Assembly (NCBI GenBank): GCA_963815125.1
Contig: CAWFFM010000002.1
Location: 868,001-932,000, forward strand
DNA from: Actinocatenispora sp963815125
Lineage (GTDB): Bacteria > Actinomycetota > Actinomycetes > Mycobacteriales > Micromonosporaceae
Reading direction: 5' to 3'
Length of the DNA stretch: 64,000 nt
Of this stretch, positions 35,016-43,191 are shown one piece after another (the stretch's first letter is position 1; the number at the start of each line of letters is the position of its first letter). Below the pieces are notes generated by a model. The model had not been told where the DNA came from, did no database searches, and saw nothing but the letters and a program-made list of their open reading frames with translations. A program made the position numbers and the translations under genes.

Positions 35016-35992
35016 CAGTCCTCCTGCGCAATGTTGGCGTATTCAGCGAACAGCCCCGCCGGGTCCACCGGCTCGGCCAGCACCGACTGGGCGGCCAGTT
35101 CGGCGCAGAAGGCTGCGATCATCCCGGCGTTGGCCGCCAGGCCGTAGGGCATCCAGTCGGCGCCCAGGAGCCGCTCGGTGCGGTCCACGTCGGCCAGCGC
35201 CCATGGCGTCGGATCAGCCAGCTTGCGGTGATCTGCCCACCAGTTGTCCTTGGATCGCCGCAGCGCCGCCATCAGTTCGGTGAGCACTTCCGGTCGCCGG
35301 TCGACAAGCTCGCGCCGGACCCCGACCAGGTGGATTCCGGGTATGAACCCCACCGTGCGCAGGTAGTGCAGCTCAGCTGCCGGGTAGTCGGCCAGCAGGG
35401 GGCGCAGCGGACTGTCCGCCTGGTGGAACCCGGGTGGCATGAACGGCGTCATGAGGGCATCGAGTTCGCCGGCCAGCAGCGCGTCGACCAGCCCGGAGCC
35501 CGGCTCGGCGAGCCGTACGTTGCGCGGCGCGGCGAGCCCACCGAGCCGGTCCGGGCCGTCGGCCTCGGCGCTCAGCGGTCCGACGGTCCAACTGATGGCG
35601 TCCAGCCCGACACCGGCCTGCCGCAGCAACGACCTGGTCCAGACGTTTCCCGAATCCGGCCACCCGGTCAGCCCGATCCGGGTGGCGGCCAGGTCCGTCA
35701 TGCTGCGGTACCGGCTGTCGCGACGTACCAGGATGCAGCGGTGGCGGAATCCGCGCATCACGAACGCCGGTACGCCGATGATCCGGTCGTCGCCGGCGGC
35801 GCGGGCCCGTACGTAGCGGCTGAACGAGGTCTCCGCCGCATCCAGAGCCGGTTCCTCGAGCAGGTCCGGGGTCCGTGCCCGGCGGTCGACGCGGATGTTC
35901 AATCCGGGCGTACTGACCTCGCTCAACGTGAGCGGAATCAGGTGCGACCAAGGGCGGGCGCCCAGTCGTAGGACGGTGTCTGTCGTGCTCAT
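35015..35992 (-). CDS. Pht5-like (4,5-dihydroxyphthalate decarboxylase-related) / solute-binding-fold protein
   Basis: This 325-aa protein has no signal peptide, so it is cytoplasmic. It has a periplasmic-binding-protein type 2 fold as in Pht5: DAAETSFSRYVRARAAGDDR, GVPAFVMRGFRHRCILVRRD, LAATRIGLTGWPDSGNVWTR and LLAGELDALMTPFMPPGF. Relatives decarboxylate 4,5-dihydroxyphthalate or act as ABC-type sensors; catalytic residues for decarboxylation are not certain from sequence. It is the first gene of the minus-strand operon, divergent from a MocR regulator that probably controls it. The start ATG at 35992 overlaps no other gene. Confidence 0.7.
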   Translation of the reverse strand: MSTTDTVLRLGARPWSHLIPLTLSEVSTPGLNIRVDRRARTPDLLEEPALDAAETSFSRYVRARAAGDDRIIGVPAFVMRGFRHRCILVRRDSRYRSMTDLAATRIGLTGWPDSGNVWTRSLLRQAGVGLDAISWTVGPLSAEADGPDRLGGLAAPRNVRLAEPGSGLVDALLAGELDALMTPFMPPGFHQADSPLRPLLADYPAAELHYLRTVGFIPGIHLVGVRRELVDRRPEVLTELMAALRRSKDNWWADHRKLADPTPWALADVDRTERLLGADWMPYGLAANAGMIAAFCAELAAQSVLAEPVDPAGLFAEYANIAQED

Positions 35993-36008
35993 CGGTTGCT
36001 ACCGTAAA

Positions 36009-36053
36009 GTTCACCCAGTAAATGAACAAGAGTTTTTTGTTACTGATCATTAC
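36009..36053. promoter_or_regulatory. Repeat-rich divergent control region of the MocR cluster
   Basis: The AT-rich interval between the Pht5-like gene and mocR contains GTTCA (36009-36013) facing TGAAC (36023-36027). It also contains three AGTAA words, one at 36017-36021 on plus and two on minus around the TGATCA at 36045-36050. MocR proteins usually bind repeated short words, so this is the likely operator for both directions. No confident -35/-10 pair was found. Confidence 0.4.
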
Positions 36054-36103
36054 TTCCAGCGATGTGGTGAAGTAGAAGATCCACTGCACACTGAAGGAAA
36101 CCC

Positions 36104-37480
36104 ATGTCGTCGAACGTTCCCACCACCGACCGGCCCGTTCAGCAGATCGACGCCTCCTGGCTCGCCGAGCACGTCGAGGATCCGAGCGCGCGCGGAATCG
36201 CCACCGCCGTCGTCGGGCTCATCCGGCTCGGTGAACTACGCCCCGGCCATCGGCTCCCCACGGTCCGGGACCTTGGTACCCGGTTGGGGGTGAGCCCAGC
36301 CACCGTGTCCGAGGCGTGGTCGATGCTGCGACGTCGACGCTCGATCAGCGGCCGCGGTCGGGCCGGCACCGTCATCACCGGCCCGCCGGACGTGCCACGG
36401 CCGTCGAGGTTCGAGGGCGTCGGCCGGTTCGGCGACCGGTTGCTGCACGACCTGCGGCTCGCCGTACCTGATCCGGTCCTGCTTCCGCCACTGGATCTGG
36501 CCCTGGCACAGGCGCTGCGCACCAGTGCGCTCAACGAGTACGTACGGGTCGCCATCACCCCGGAACTCGCCAACGCCGTCCGACCGACCTGGCCCTACCG
36601 GGCCGATGCGCTGCTGGCCGTCAACGGTGGATTCGACGCCCTGCTGCTGCTCTGTCAGACGCTCGTCACCACCGGCGATCCGGTTGCCGTCGAAGACCCC
36701 ACCGCGCCCCGCCTGCTGGACATACTCGATGCGGTCGGAGCCGAAGTGCTCGCTGTGCCATGCGATGAACGGGGTCCTCGGCCCGACGCGCTCGTCGGCG
36801 CGCTGCGCAGACGGCCGGTCCTGTTCTGCTACCAGCCGCGGGCGCACTCCCCCGTCGGGCACAACGTCGACGCGGATCGACGGGACGAACTTGCCCATCT
36901 GCTGTCCGGCACCGAGACCATCGCGGTGGAGGACGACGGGCTGGGCCCACTGGCCGGCGAACCACTGCACAGCATCGGCGAGCTGCTACCGGAACGCACC
37001 GTACTGATCCGTTCGTACTCCAAGTCCCACGGACCGGACCTGCGGCTGGCGGTCCTGGGTGGCCCCCGGACACTGCTGGAGAAGGCTCAGACCTACCGGA
37101 CCTTCGGAGCCGGCTGGACCAGCCGGATCCTGCAGAACTGTCTGGCCGCGCTGCTGATCGATCCGGCCGTGGTACGGGCGGTCAGCAGCGCGGGCGAACT
37201 CTACCGGCAACGACGTGGCTCGTTGGCCGATGCGCTGTCCCGGCGGGGGATCCACACCATCGGCAGCGATGGACTGTGCCTGTGGGTGCCGGTGGATGAC
37301 GAGCGCTCCGCCCTGGTCACCCTGGCTGCGGCGGGCATCGCCGTGGTTCCGGGCAGCCGGTACCACGTCGGCGAACACCGACCACATGTGCGCATCGCCA
37401 CCGGCCGCGGAATCGATCCGCTCGACGCGATAGCAGACCTGATCGCCTTCGCCACCCGCGACGCTGACCACCCCGACTGA
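36104..37480 (+). CDS. MocR-type GntR/aminotransferase transcriptional regulator
   Basis: This 458-aa fusion has an N-terminal GntR winged helix (about 20-90: LGELRPGHRLPTVRDLGTRL, GVSPATVSEAWSMLRRRR). A fold-type I aminotransferase domain follows (about 105-455). The PLP lysine is in the SYSKSHGPDLRLAV stretch (about residue 308), and a downstream Arg near the end is in PHVRIATGRG. MocR regulators use PLP plus an amine ligand (for example GABA, taurine or pyridoxal) to control uptake or catabolic genes. GAAGGAAA precedes the ATG. Its divergent partners are the Pht5-like / amidase / ABC operon, so it probably senses an amino compound handled there. Confidence 0.9.
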   Translation: MSSNVPTTDRPVQQIDASWLAEHVEDPSARGIATAVVGLIRLGELRPGHRLPTVRDLGTRLGVSPATVSEAWSMLRRRRSISGRGRAGTVITGPPDVPRPSRFEGVGRFGDRLLHDLRLAVPDPVLLPPLDLALAQALRTSALNEYVRVAITPELANAVRPTWPYRADALLAVNGGFDALLLLCQTLVTTGDPVAVEDPTAPRLLDILDAVGAEVLAVPCDERGPRPDALVGALRRRPVLFCYQPRAHSPVGHNVDADRRDELAHLLSGTETIAVEDDGLGPLAGEPLHSIGELLPERTVLIRSYSKSHGPDLRLAVLGGPRTLLEKAQTYRTFGAGWTSRILQNCLAALLIDPAVVRAVSSAGELYRQRRGSLADALSRRGIHTIGSDGLCLWVPVDDERSALVTLAAAGIAVVPGSRYHVGEHRPHVRIATGRGIDPLDAIADLIAFATRDADHPD

Positions 37481-37503
37481 GTGGACGGCCCGCCCCATGC
37501 TGC

Positions 37504-39159
37504 TCACTCGACAGCGCTGAGCCGGTCGGACTCCGGGTCGATGATCAGCACTGGTCGCCCGGCATGTCGGGACACCTCGCCGACCACACTGGCGCCCAGC
37601 AATCCGTGAAAACCGTCATGTGAGGAGGCGCCGAGCACGATCGCGGGGACCTCCATCCGGGCGGCCCGGTCCAGGATGAGCCGGGCCACCTCGGCATGGT
37701 TGCCGACGCTGTCGGCGACCTCACCGTGGGCCACCACTCCGGCGGCGGTCAGCTCGGCGACCCGGCCCTCCAGCAACAGCCGGGCGTCCTGCTCACTCTC
37801 CAACGCAAGGACTGTGTCGCCGACGATCTCGGTCTCCCGCACGTGCAGCAGATGTACCGGCAGGTCACGCTGCCTGGCCACCCTGGCGGCGTGGCCGACC
37901 ACGGCGGAACCGGCCGGAGAGGAGTCGACCGCGACCAGCAACCGGGAGCCTGCGGCGGGCGTGGCGGCGGGCTGCTCAGGCGCATCGACGACATGCAGGT
38001 GACGATGTCCGCTGGCCAGCACCGCGATGCCGACCGCCACACATCCGGCACCCACGAAGAAGGGCAGCCGTGGGCTGATGTTCTCACCCATCTTGCCCGC
38101 CAGGAAAGGTGCGACCGCACCACCGATGAAGCGTACGAAGCTGTACGCGGCGCTGGCCACCGGCCGCTCGACCGGGGACACCTTCATCACCGCAGCGGTG
38201 ATCAGTGTGTTGTTGATCCCCAGGAAGAGTCCGGCCACGATCACCGCGACGATCAGGGTCGGCGTGGAGTGCGTACCGACTCCCATCGCGACCAGGATGA
38301 GCGCGATCGTTCCCTGCACCGCGTACAGGGTGCGTACGGTGCCGAACCGGGCCTGCAGCCGAGGAGCGACGAACACCGAGGTGACCGCCAGGCAGAGGCC
38401 CCAGCCGAAGAACACCAGCCCCAGCTGGTGGGCGGTCAGCCCCATCGGGAAGGGGGTCCAGGCCAGCAGGGTGAAGAAGCCGTAGTTGTAGAACAGCGCG
38501 GTGAGCGCGGTGGTGAGCAACCCCCGATGACGCAGTGCCCGCAGCGGGTCGATGATCGACGAACGGCGTGCCGGTTTCGACGAGGTGGGCAGCAGCACGA
38601 TCACGGCGACGAACGCGATGGCCATGAGTACCGCGACGCCGAAGAACGGTCCGCGCCAACTGATCCCACCGAGCAGCCCACCCAGCAACGGCCCTACCGC
38701 GATCCCGCACCCCAGCGCAGCCTCGTACAGGATGATCGCACCCGCGACGCCGCCGGAGGCCGCACCGACGATGACCGCCAGGGCGGTGGCGATGAACAGG
38801 GCGTTGCCCAGCCCCCAGCCGGCCCGGAATCCGATGATGCCGTTGACCCCGTCGGCTGCGCCGGCGAGCGCGCTGAAGGTCACGATCAGCGCCAGACCGG
38901 CGAGCAGGGTGCGCTTGGGGCCGACCCGACTGGACACGAATCCGGTGATCAGCATGGCCACCCCGGTCACCAGCATGTAGCTGGTGAACAGCAACTCCAC
39001 CTGGCTAGGGCTCGCCTTCAGGTCAGTGGAGATCGCCGGCAGGATCGGGTCGACCAGACCGATGCCCATGAACGCGATCACGCATGCGAACGCCACCGCC
39101 CAGACCGACTTGGGCTGCCGCAGGATCCCGGCTCCTTCTCCCTGAGTCACCGCTGTCAC
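37504..39159 (-). CDS. MFS transporter fused to a C-terminal universal stress protein domain
   Basis: This 551-aa fusion has residues about 15-395 forming a 12-TM MFS exporter: GIGLVDPILPAISTDLKASP, the motif A-like GFVSSRVGPKRTLLAGLALI and ALGCGIAVGPLLGGLLGGIS. A short linker leads to a UspA domain (about 405-545) with LLVAVDSSPAGSAVVGHAAR and the ATP-binding-type end IVLGASSHDGFHGLLGASVV, GEVSRHAGRPVLII. The Usp part is cytoplasmic and may sense ATP or stress to gate export. The ATG overlaps the stop of the MarR gene (ATGA), so transporter and repressor form one operon. Substrates are unknown. Confidence 0.92.
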   Translation of the reverse strand: MTAVTQGEGAGILRQPKSVWAVAFACVIAFMGIGLVDPILPAISTDLKASPSQVELLFTSYMLVTGVAMLITGFVSSRVGPKRTLLAGLALIVTFSALAGAADGVNGIIGFRAGWGLGNALFIATALAVIVGAASGGVAGAIILYEAALGCGIAVGPLLGGLLGGISWRGPFFGVAVLMAIAFVAVIVLLPTSSKPARRSSIIDPLRALRHRGLLTTALTALFYNYGFFTLLAWTPFPMGLTAHQLGLVFFGWGLCLAVTSVFVAPRLQARFGTVRTLYAVQGTIALILVAMGVGTHSTPTLIVAVIVAGLFLGINNTLITAAVMKVSPVERPVASAAYSFVRFIGGAVAPFLAGKMGENISPRLPFFVGAGCVAVGIAVLASGHRHLHVVDAPEQPAATPAAGSRLLVAVDSSPAGSAVVGHAARVARQRDLPVHLLHVRETEIVGDTVLALESEQDARLLLEGRVAELTAAGVVAHGEVADSVGNHAEVARLILDRAARMEVPAIVLGASSHDGFHGLLGASVVGEVSRHAGRPVLIIDPESDRLSAVE

Positions 39160-39599
39160 ACCTTCCGCCAGTTGTCGAGTAGCTTGTCCAACGCCGGAAC
39201 GGCCGCGGCCAGCATGTCCCGGTCCGCCGGGTCCAGCAACGCCAGACGGGCGTCCAGGGCGGCCTGGCGCACAGCGCGGATGTGCTCCAGCAGCGCCCGA
39301 CCCCCATCGGTGATCGCGATGGTGACCACGCGCTGATCCTGGACGTCACTGCCGCGCGCCACATGACCGGCCTGTGCGAGCTTTCTCAGCAACGCGGTCA
39401 TGCTCGGCTGCGCGACCTGGGCGATGTCGGCCAGGTCGCTGACCCGTTTCGCGCCGTCGCGTTCCAGGGTGCTCAGTACGGTCGCGACGGTGGGGCTGAC
39501 GCCTTCGACACCGGCGGAACGACGCAGCAGCGTACTCAGCACACCCAGCCGACCTGCCAGCTCAGCGGCGAGCCGGCTGCCAGCCATACTCGAATTCAT
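39156..39599 (-). CDS. MarR family repressor of the MFS-UspA gene
   Basis: The 147-aa protein has a winged helix at about 35-105: VSPTVATVLSTLERDGAKRV, SDLADIAQVAQPSMTALLRK, LAQAGHVARGSDVQDQRVVT. C-terminal dimer helices follow. It is translationally coupled to the transporter. A GATAG-g-CTATC dyad starts 4 nt upstream of the ATG at 39599, in the position of a -10, which fits autorepression. An alternative start at 39587 (MAGSRL) would shorten it by four residues. Confidence 0.9.
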   Translation of the reverse strand: MNSSMAGSRLAAELAGRLGVLSTLLRRSAGVEGVSPTVATVLSTLERDGAKRVSDLADIAQVAQPSMTALLRKLAQAGHVARGSDVQDQRVVTIAITDGGRALLEHIRAVRQAALDARLALLDPADRDMLAAAVPALDKLLDNWRKV

Positions 39600-39616
39600 A
39601 TTGATAGGCTATCTAT
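39600..39616 (-). promoter_or_regulatory. MarR operator overlapping the promoter
   Basis: The imperfect palindrome ATTGATAG-g-CTATCTAT (core GATAG at 39603-39607, CTATC at 39609-39613) lies directly before the MarR start codon. On the minus strand it contains a -10-like TAGCCT followed by 6-7 nt to the ATG, indicating a leaderless, autorepressed transcript. Confidence 0.6.
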
Positions 39617-39819
39617 TTTCTTCGCCCGGCGACAACGTGATGTCGACAACCCGGTTGCAGCCGCGCCCGTGACTCGGTGGTGACGGCAGGATCGGTCACC
39701 GCAACAGACCCGGTCACCCAACCGGCTTCGATCCGGATCGGGCAGCTCGTCCGTGACAGCCAGACGAGCTCAACTACCGGTGGGGCGTGCGGCACCCGAC
39801 ACGGATGGCGCCGCCCAGT

Positions 39820-41340
39820 TCACCCGGTACGGCGCAGCACCGCCAGAAACATCGCGTCAGTGCCGTGCCGGTGCGGCCACAACTGCACGGTCGGGCCATC
39901 CCCCAGATCCGGCATACCGCCCGGCAACAGCTCACGGGCATCCAGACGCTCCAGCGCAACCGGCGGCTCGGCCAGCAGCGCGTCCAGTACACCGAGAGTC
40001 TCGGCCAGATGCGGTGAACAGGTCACGTAGGCGACCACACCACCGGGCCGCAGCGCCCGACAACCCGCCGACAACAGCTCATGCTGCAGCCTCACCAGGT
40101 CGGTGAGGTCGGACTCCTGCCGACGCCAACGCGCCTCCGGACGTCGCCGCAACGCGCCCAGCCCGGTGCAGGGCGCGTCGACCAGAACCCGGTCGAACTC
40201 CCCTGCGGGCAGCGCCGGATGCTGCCCGACCGACCGACCGTCGGCGTGCACCACCCGGGCCGGCAGCCCCGCCACCGCACGCCCGACCAGACCGGCCCGA
40301 TGCTCCGCAACCTCCACCGCCGTCACCGATGCGCCGCGGGTACCGGCCAGCGCGGCCAACAGCGCCGCTTTGCCACCCGGGCCGGCACACAGGTCCAGCC
40401 AGCGGGTGTCCGGTCCGGTCAACGACGCCCCGGCCAGAGCCAACGCCATCAACTGGCTGCCCTCGTCCTGTACACCGGCCGAACCGTCGTGGATCTCCGG
40501 CAGGTCACCCGGTGCTCCGCCGGGCAGTTGGACCGCGTAGGGCGACCAGGGGCCCGGCGTGCCGGCGACCCGGGCAGCGAGTTCGGCCCGGTCTATGCGC
40601 CCCGGGCGAGCGGCCAGATGCACGACGGGCCGTTCGTTGTCGGCCTCCAGCGCCTGCTCCAGTTGCACGTCGTCGCCGAGCGCGTCGGCCAGCGCCCGGA
40701 CGATCCATTCCGGATGGGCGTGACGTACCGCCAGTCGGGTCGTCTGGTCGGTCCGCGCGGCCGGGGCGACCAGCTCCACCCAGCCCGCCAGGTCGTGGCC
40801 GGCCACCCGACGCAGGACCGCATTGGCGAAACTGGCCGCGCGGGCACCGCCGGCCGAACGGACCAGGGCCACCGTGGTCGACACCGCGGCATGTGCCGGC
40901 ACCCTGGTGTAGAGCAACTGGTAGGCACCGAGCCGCAGTGCGTCCCGCACCAGTTTGTCCATCTTGGACAGTGGTCGGTGCGAGCCGGTCGCGAGCACCG
41001 CGTCCAGCGTTCCGGTGGCCCGTAACGTGCCGTAGCACAACTCGGTGGCGAAGGCGGCGTCCCGGCCGGTCAGCGACCACTCGGACAACAGCGCCGGCAG
41101 GGCGAGGTTGGCGTACGCGCCCCGGTCGTGGACCTTGCGGATGATCTCGTACGCCGCCCGACGCGCCGGGTCCACCGGGCGTGCCCCGGCCACTGGGCGT
41201 ACCGGGTCCGGGCGACCACCGCGCTGCCCGGTTCCGCCCCGGCGGGTCGGACGGTCCCGCCGGTTCGCATCACCAGCGCCCTTACGACGGTTCGGGCCGC
41301 TCACCGCAACACCTTCCCGGCCGCCGGCCGACGTCGACAC
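39820..41340 (-). CDS. rsmB: 16S rRNA (cytosine-967 C5)-methyltransferase
   Basis: In this 506-aa protein a basic disordered N-terminus (about 1-55) precedes a NusB-like RNA-binding domain (ARRAAYEIIRKVHDRGAYAN). The SAM-dependent m5C methyltransferase domain follows: LDLCAGPGGKAALLAAL, the catalytic DAPCTGLGALRRRPEARWRR and VTCSPHLAETLGVL, providing both active-site cysteines. It modifies C967 of 16S rRNA. GTG at 41340 is 4 nt past the fmt stop, so it is co-translated with fmt as in many actinobacteria. Ribulose-phosphate epimerase and ribD, often next, are absent; a MarR operon follows instead. Confidence 0.93.
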   Translation of the reverse strand: MSTSAGGREGVAVSGPNRRKGAGDANRRDRPTRRGGTGQRGGRPDPVRPVAGARPVDPARRAAYEIIRKVHDRGAYANLALPALLSEWSLTGRDAAFATELCYGTLRATGTLDAVLATGSHRPLSKMDKLVRDALRLGAYQLLYTRVPAHAAVSTTVALVRSAGGARAASFANAVLRRVAGHDLAGWVELVAPAARTDQTTRLAVRHAHPEWIVRALADALGDDVQLEQALEADNERPVVHLAARPGRIDRAELAARVAGTPGPWSPYAVQLPGGAPGDLPEIHDGSAGVQDEGSQLMALALAGASLTGPDTRWLDLCAGPGGKAALLAALAGTRGASVTAVEVAEHRAGLVGRAVAGLPARVVHADGRSVGQHPALPAGEFDRVLVDAPCTGLGALRRRPEARWRRQESDLTDLVRLQHELLSAGCRALRPGGVVAYVTCSPHLAETLGVLDALLAEPPVALERLDARELLPGGMPDLGDGPTVQLWPHRHGTDAMFLAVLRRTG

Positions 41341-41344
41341 TTCA

Positions 41345-42286
41345 TCATGCGAACCGGTCCCCGGTGGTCAACCGGGCCCCACGCACCCAGGCGGTGGCCG
41401 GCATCCGCTTCTTCCCGGCCGGCTGGACCTCGTCCAGGAGCACCGGCCGGTCACCCGTGCCGACCAGCACCCGTCGGCGCTCCACCGCCAGCTCACCGAT
41501 CGCCGGCAACGGCTGCCCTGGCGACAGTTCGGCCCCACCCGGCGCCAGTGGGAACACCTTCACCCGCTCATCCCCGATCGTCGTCCAGGCACCCGGCGCC
41601 GGCGAACAGGCACGGATCCGGCGGTCCACCGCGAAGGCCGGCTCCGACCAGCGGATCCGGGCATCCTCGACGGTGATCTTCGGCGCCAGGCTGACCCCGT
41701 CCGCCGGTTGCGGCTCAGCACGAGCGGTGCCGGCCCCGATCGCGTCCAGAACGGCCACCAGTAGCCCGGCGCCGCTGACCGCGAGGCGGTCCAGCAGGTC
41801 ACCAGAGGTGTCGCTGCGACGGACCGGTTCGGTGAGCGTGCCGTACACCGGGCCGGTGTCCAGACCTTCCTCCAACGCGAAGACGCTCGCGCCGGTCACC
41901 TCGTCACCGTGCAGCACGGCATGCTGCACGGGCGCCGCACCACGCCACGCCGGCAGCAGCGAAAAGTGCAGATTCAGCCAGCCGTACGCCGGTATCGCCA
42001 GCGCTGCCGGTGGGATCAGGGCGCCGTAGGCCACCACCGGTACACAGTCCGGTCCCACCTCGCGCAGCCAGGTCAGGAAGTCCTCGTCGCGGGGACGCCG
42101 CGGGGTACGCACCGGTACGCCGTGCTGGTCGGCCCACTCCGCCACCGGGGAGCGCGACACTCTTCGGCCACGCCCGGACGGTGCGTCCGGCCTGGTCACC
42201 ACGGCCAGCAGTTCATGTCCCGAATCCGCGACGGCCCGCAGAGCGGGCACCGCCACCTCGGGGGTACCGGCGAATACCAGTCGCAC
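41345..42286 (-). CDS. fmt: Methionyl-tRNA formyltransferase
   Basis: The 313-aa protein formylates initiator Met-tRNA using 10-formyl-THF. The start MRLVFAGTPEVAVPALRAV, the folate-binding catalytic stretch NLHFSLLPAWRGAAPVQ with Asn and His, and the later DTG motif (EEGLDTGPVYG) are all present. A C-terminal OB-like tRNA domain follows. It lies between def and rsmB: def removes the formyl group that fmt adds, so the two steps are encoded together. Spacing to def is 48 bp. Confidence 0.95.
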   Translation of the reverse strand: MRLVFAGTPEVAVPALRAVADSGHELLAVVTRPDAPSGRGRRVSRSPVAEWADQHGVPVRTPRRPRDEDFLTWLREVGPDCVPVVAYGALIPPAALAIPAYGWLNLHFSLLPAWRGAAPVQHAVLHGDEVTGASVFALEEGLDTGPVYGTLTEPVRRSDTSGDLLDRLAVSGAGLLVAVLDAIGAGTARAEPQPADGVSLAPKITVEDARIRWSEPAFAVDRRIRACSPAPGAWTTIGDERVKVFPLAPGGAELSPGQPLPAIGELAVERRRVLVGTGDRPVLLDEVQPAGKKRMPATAWVRGARLTTGDRFA

Positions 42287-42334
42287 GTTCCTGCCTTTCT
42301 CGGTCTACGACCCGTCCGCGACCGGCCGAACTGC

Positions 42335-43108
42335 TCAGCCCAGATGCCCATGTACGCGGTGCGGACTCACCTGCACCCGCGGGGTGGGTTCGCCGTACCA
42401 GTGCGCCGCCCGGATCGCTCGCATGGCCTCCCGGCGCGCCGTCACATCCAACCGGTCGATGAACAGCACACCGTCCAGATGGTCGGTCTCGTGCTGCAGA
42501 CAACGGGCCATCAGGCCGCTGCCGACCACCTGCACGGGGTCGCCGTAGGCGTTGAAACCACGGGCGACGACGTTCTGTCGGCGACGGGTGTCGAAATAGA
42601 CGCCGGGCAGCGACAGGCAGCCCTCCGGCCCGTCCTGCTCCTGCTCGTCAGGAAAGTCCAGACCCGCGTTGACCAGATGCCCGGCCACCCGACCGTCGGG
42701 TCCGGGCACGTCGAACACGAACACCCGGGCCGAGACACCGATCTGCGGCGCGGCCAGCCCCGCACCACGCTCGTCGGCCAGTGTGCAGGTCAGATCCCGT
42801 ACGAGGCGGCGCAGTTCGGCATCGAATGTGGTGACCGGGTCGCAGGCGGTGCGTAGTACCGGGTCACCGAACAGCCGCAACGTCCGGACCAGCCCGCCGT
42901 CGGCGTCAGCATCGGACAGCTCGACAGATCCCGTCACCACCGCGCTGCTCGGCCGCATCGGCGGCGGCTCGACGGCACCTGTGGAGAGACCAGCCGCTGC
43001 CACCGATTCCGGAGCGGCAACCAGCCCAGAACCCCGGGACCGCCCTCCGGTAGCTGTCGTCCCGGCGTCGACCGACGTGTCGACTGTCCCGTCCCGGTGC
43101 GTATCCAC
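42335..43108 (-). CDS. def: Peptide deformylase with N-terminal extension
   Basis: The core (about 75-250) has the three deformylase motifs: GAGLAAPQIG, EGCLSLPG and QHETDHLDG, giving the Cys and two His metal ligands and the catalytic Glu. At 257 aa it is about 70 residues longer than usual because of a Ser/Thr/Gly-rich N-terminal extension with no recognisable domain. GTG at 43108 follows GAGAGGGGA 5 nt upstream. An internal ATG (M51) would remove most of the extension, so the true start is less certain than the identity. The Shine-Dalgarno lies in a hairpin arm. Confidence 0.93.
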   Translation of the reverse strand: MDTHRDGTVDTSVDAGTTATGGRSRGSGLVAAPESVAAAGLSTGAVEPPPMRPSSAVVTGSVELSDADADGGLVRTLRLFGDPVLRTACDPVTTFDAELRRLVRDLTCTLADERGAGLAAPQIGVSARVFVFDVPGPDGRVAGHLVNAGLDFPDEQEQDGPEGCLSLPGVYFDTRRRQNVVARGFNAYGDPVQVVGSGLMARCLQHETDHLDGVLFIDRLDVTARREAMRAIRAAHWYGEPTPRVQVSPHRVHGHLG

Positions 43109-43116
43109 GCCAGTCC

Positions 43117-43152
43117 CCTCTCCGACACGTTCCCGACAAGTCTACGGAGAGG
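43117..43152 (-). promoter_or_regulatory. Hairpin that can mask the def ribosome-binding site
   Basis: CCTCTCCG (complement arm at 43145-43152) and CGGAGAGG (complement of 43117-43124) pair perfectly around a 20-nt loop on the minus-strand RNA. The second arm contains the GGAGAGG Shine-Dalgarno of def, 8-9 nt before its GTG. It could alternatively be a priA terminator. Confidence 0.4.
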
Positions 43153-43191
43153 CATCGGAGTCGGTACGCGGCCGGTCGCCTCCCGGCCCGG

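Noticed and set aside
37696..39336. 546-codon open frame on the plus strand
   Set aside because: It is antisense to the MFS-UspA fusion and composed of Asp/His/Gln/Arg repeats typical of reverse-frame translation.
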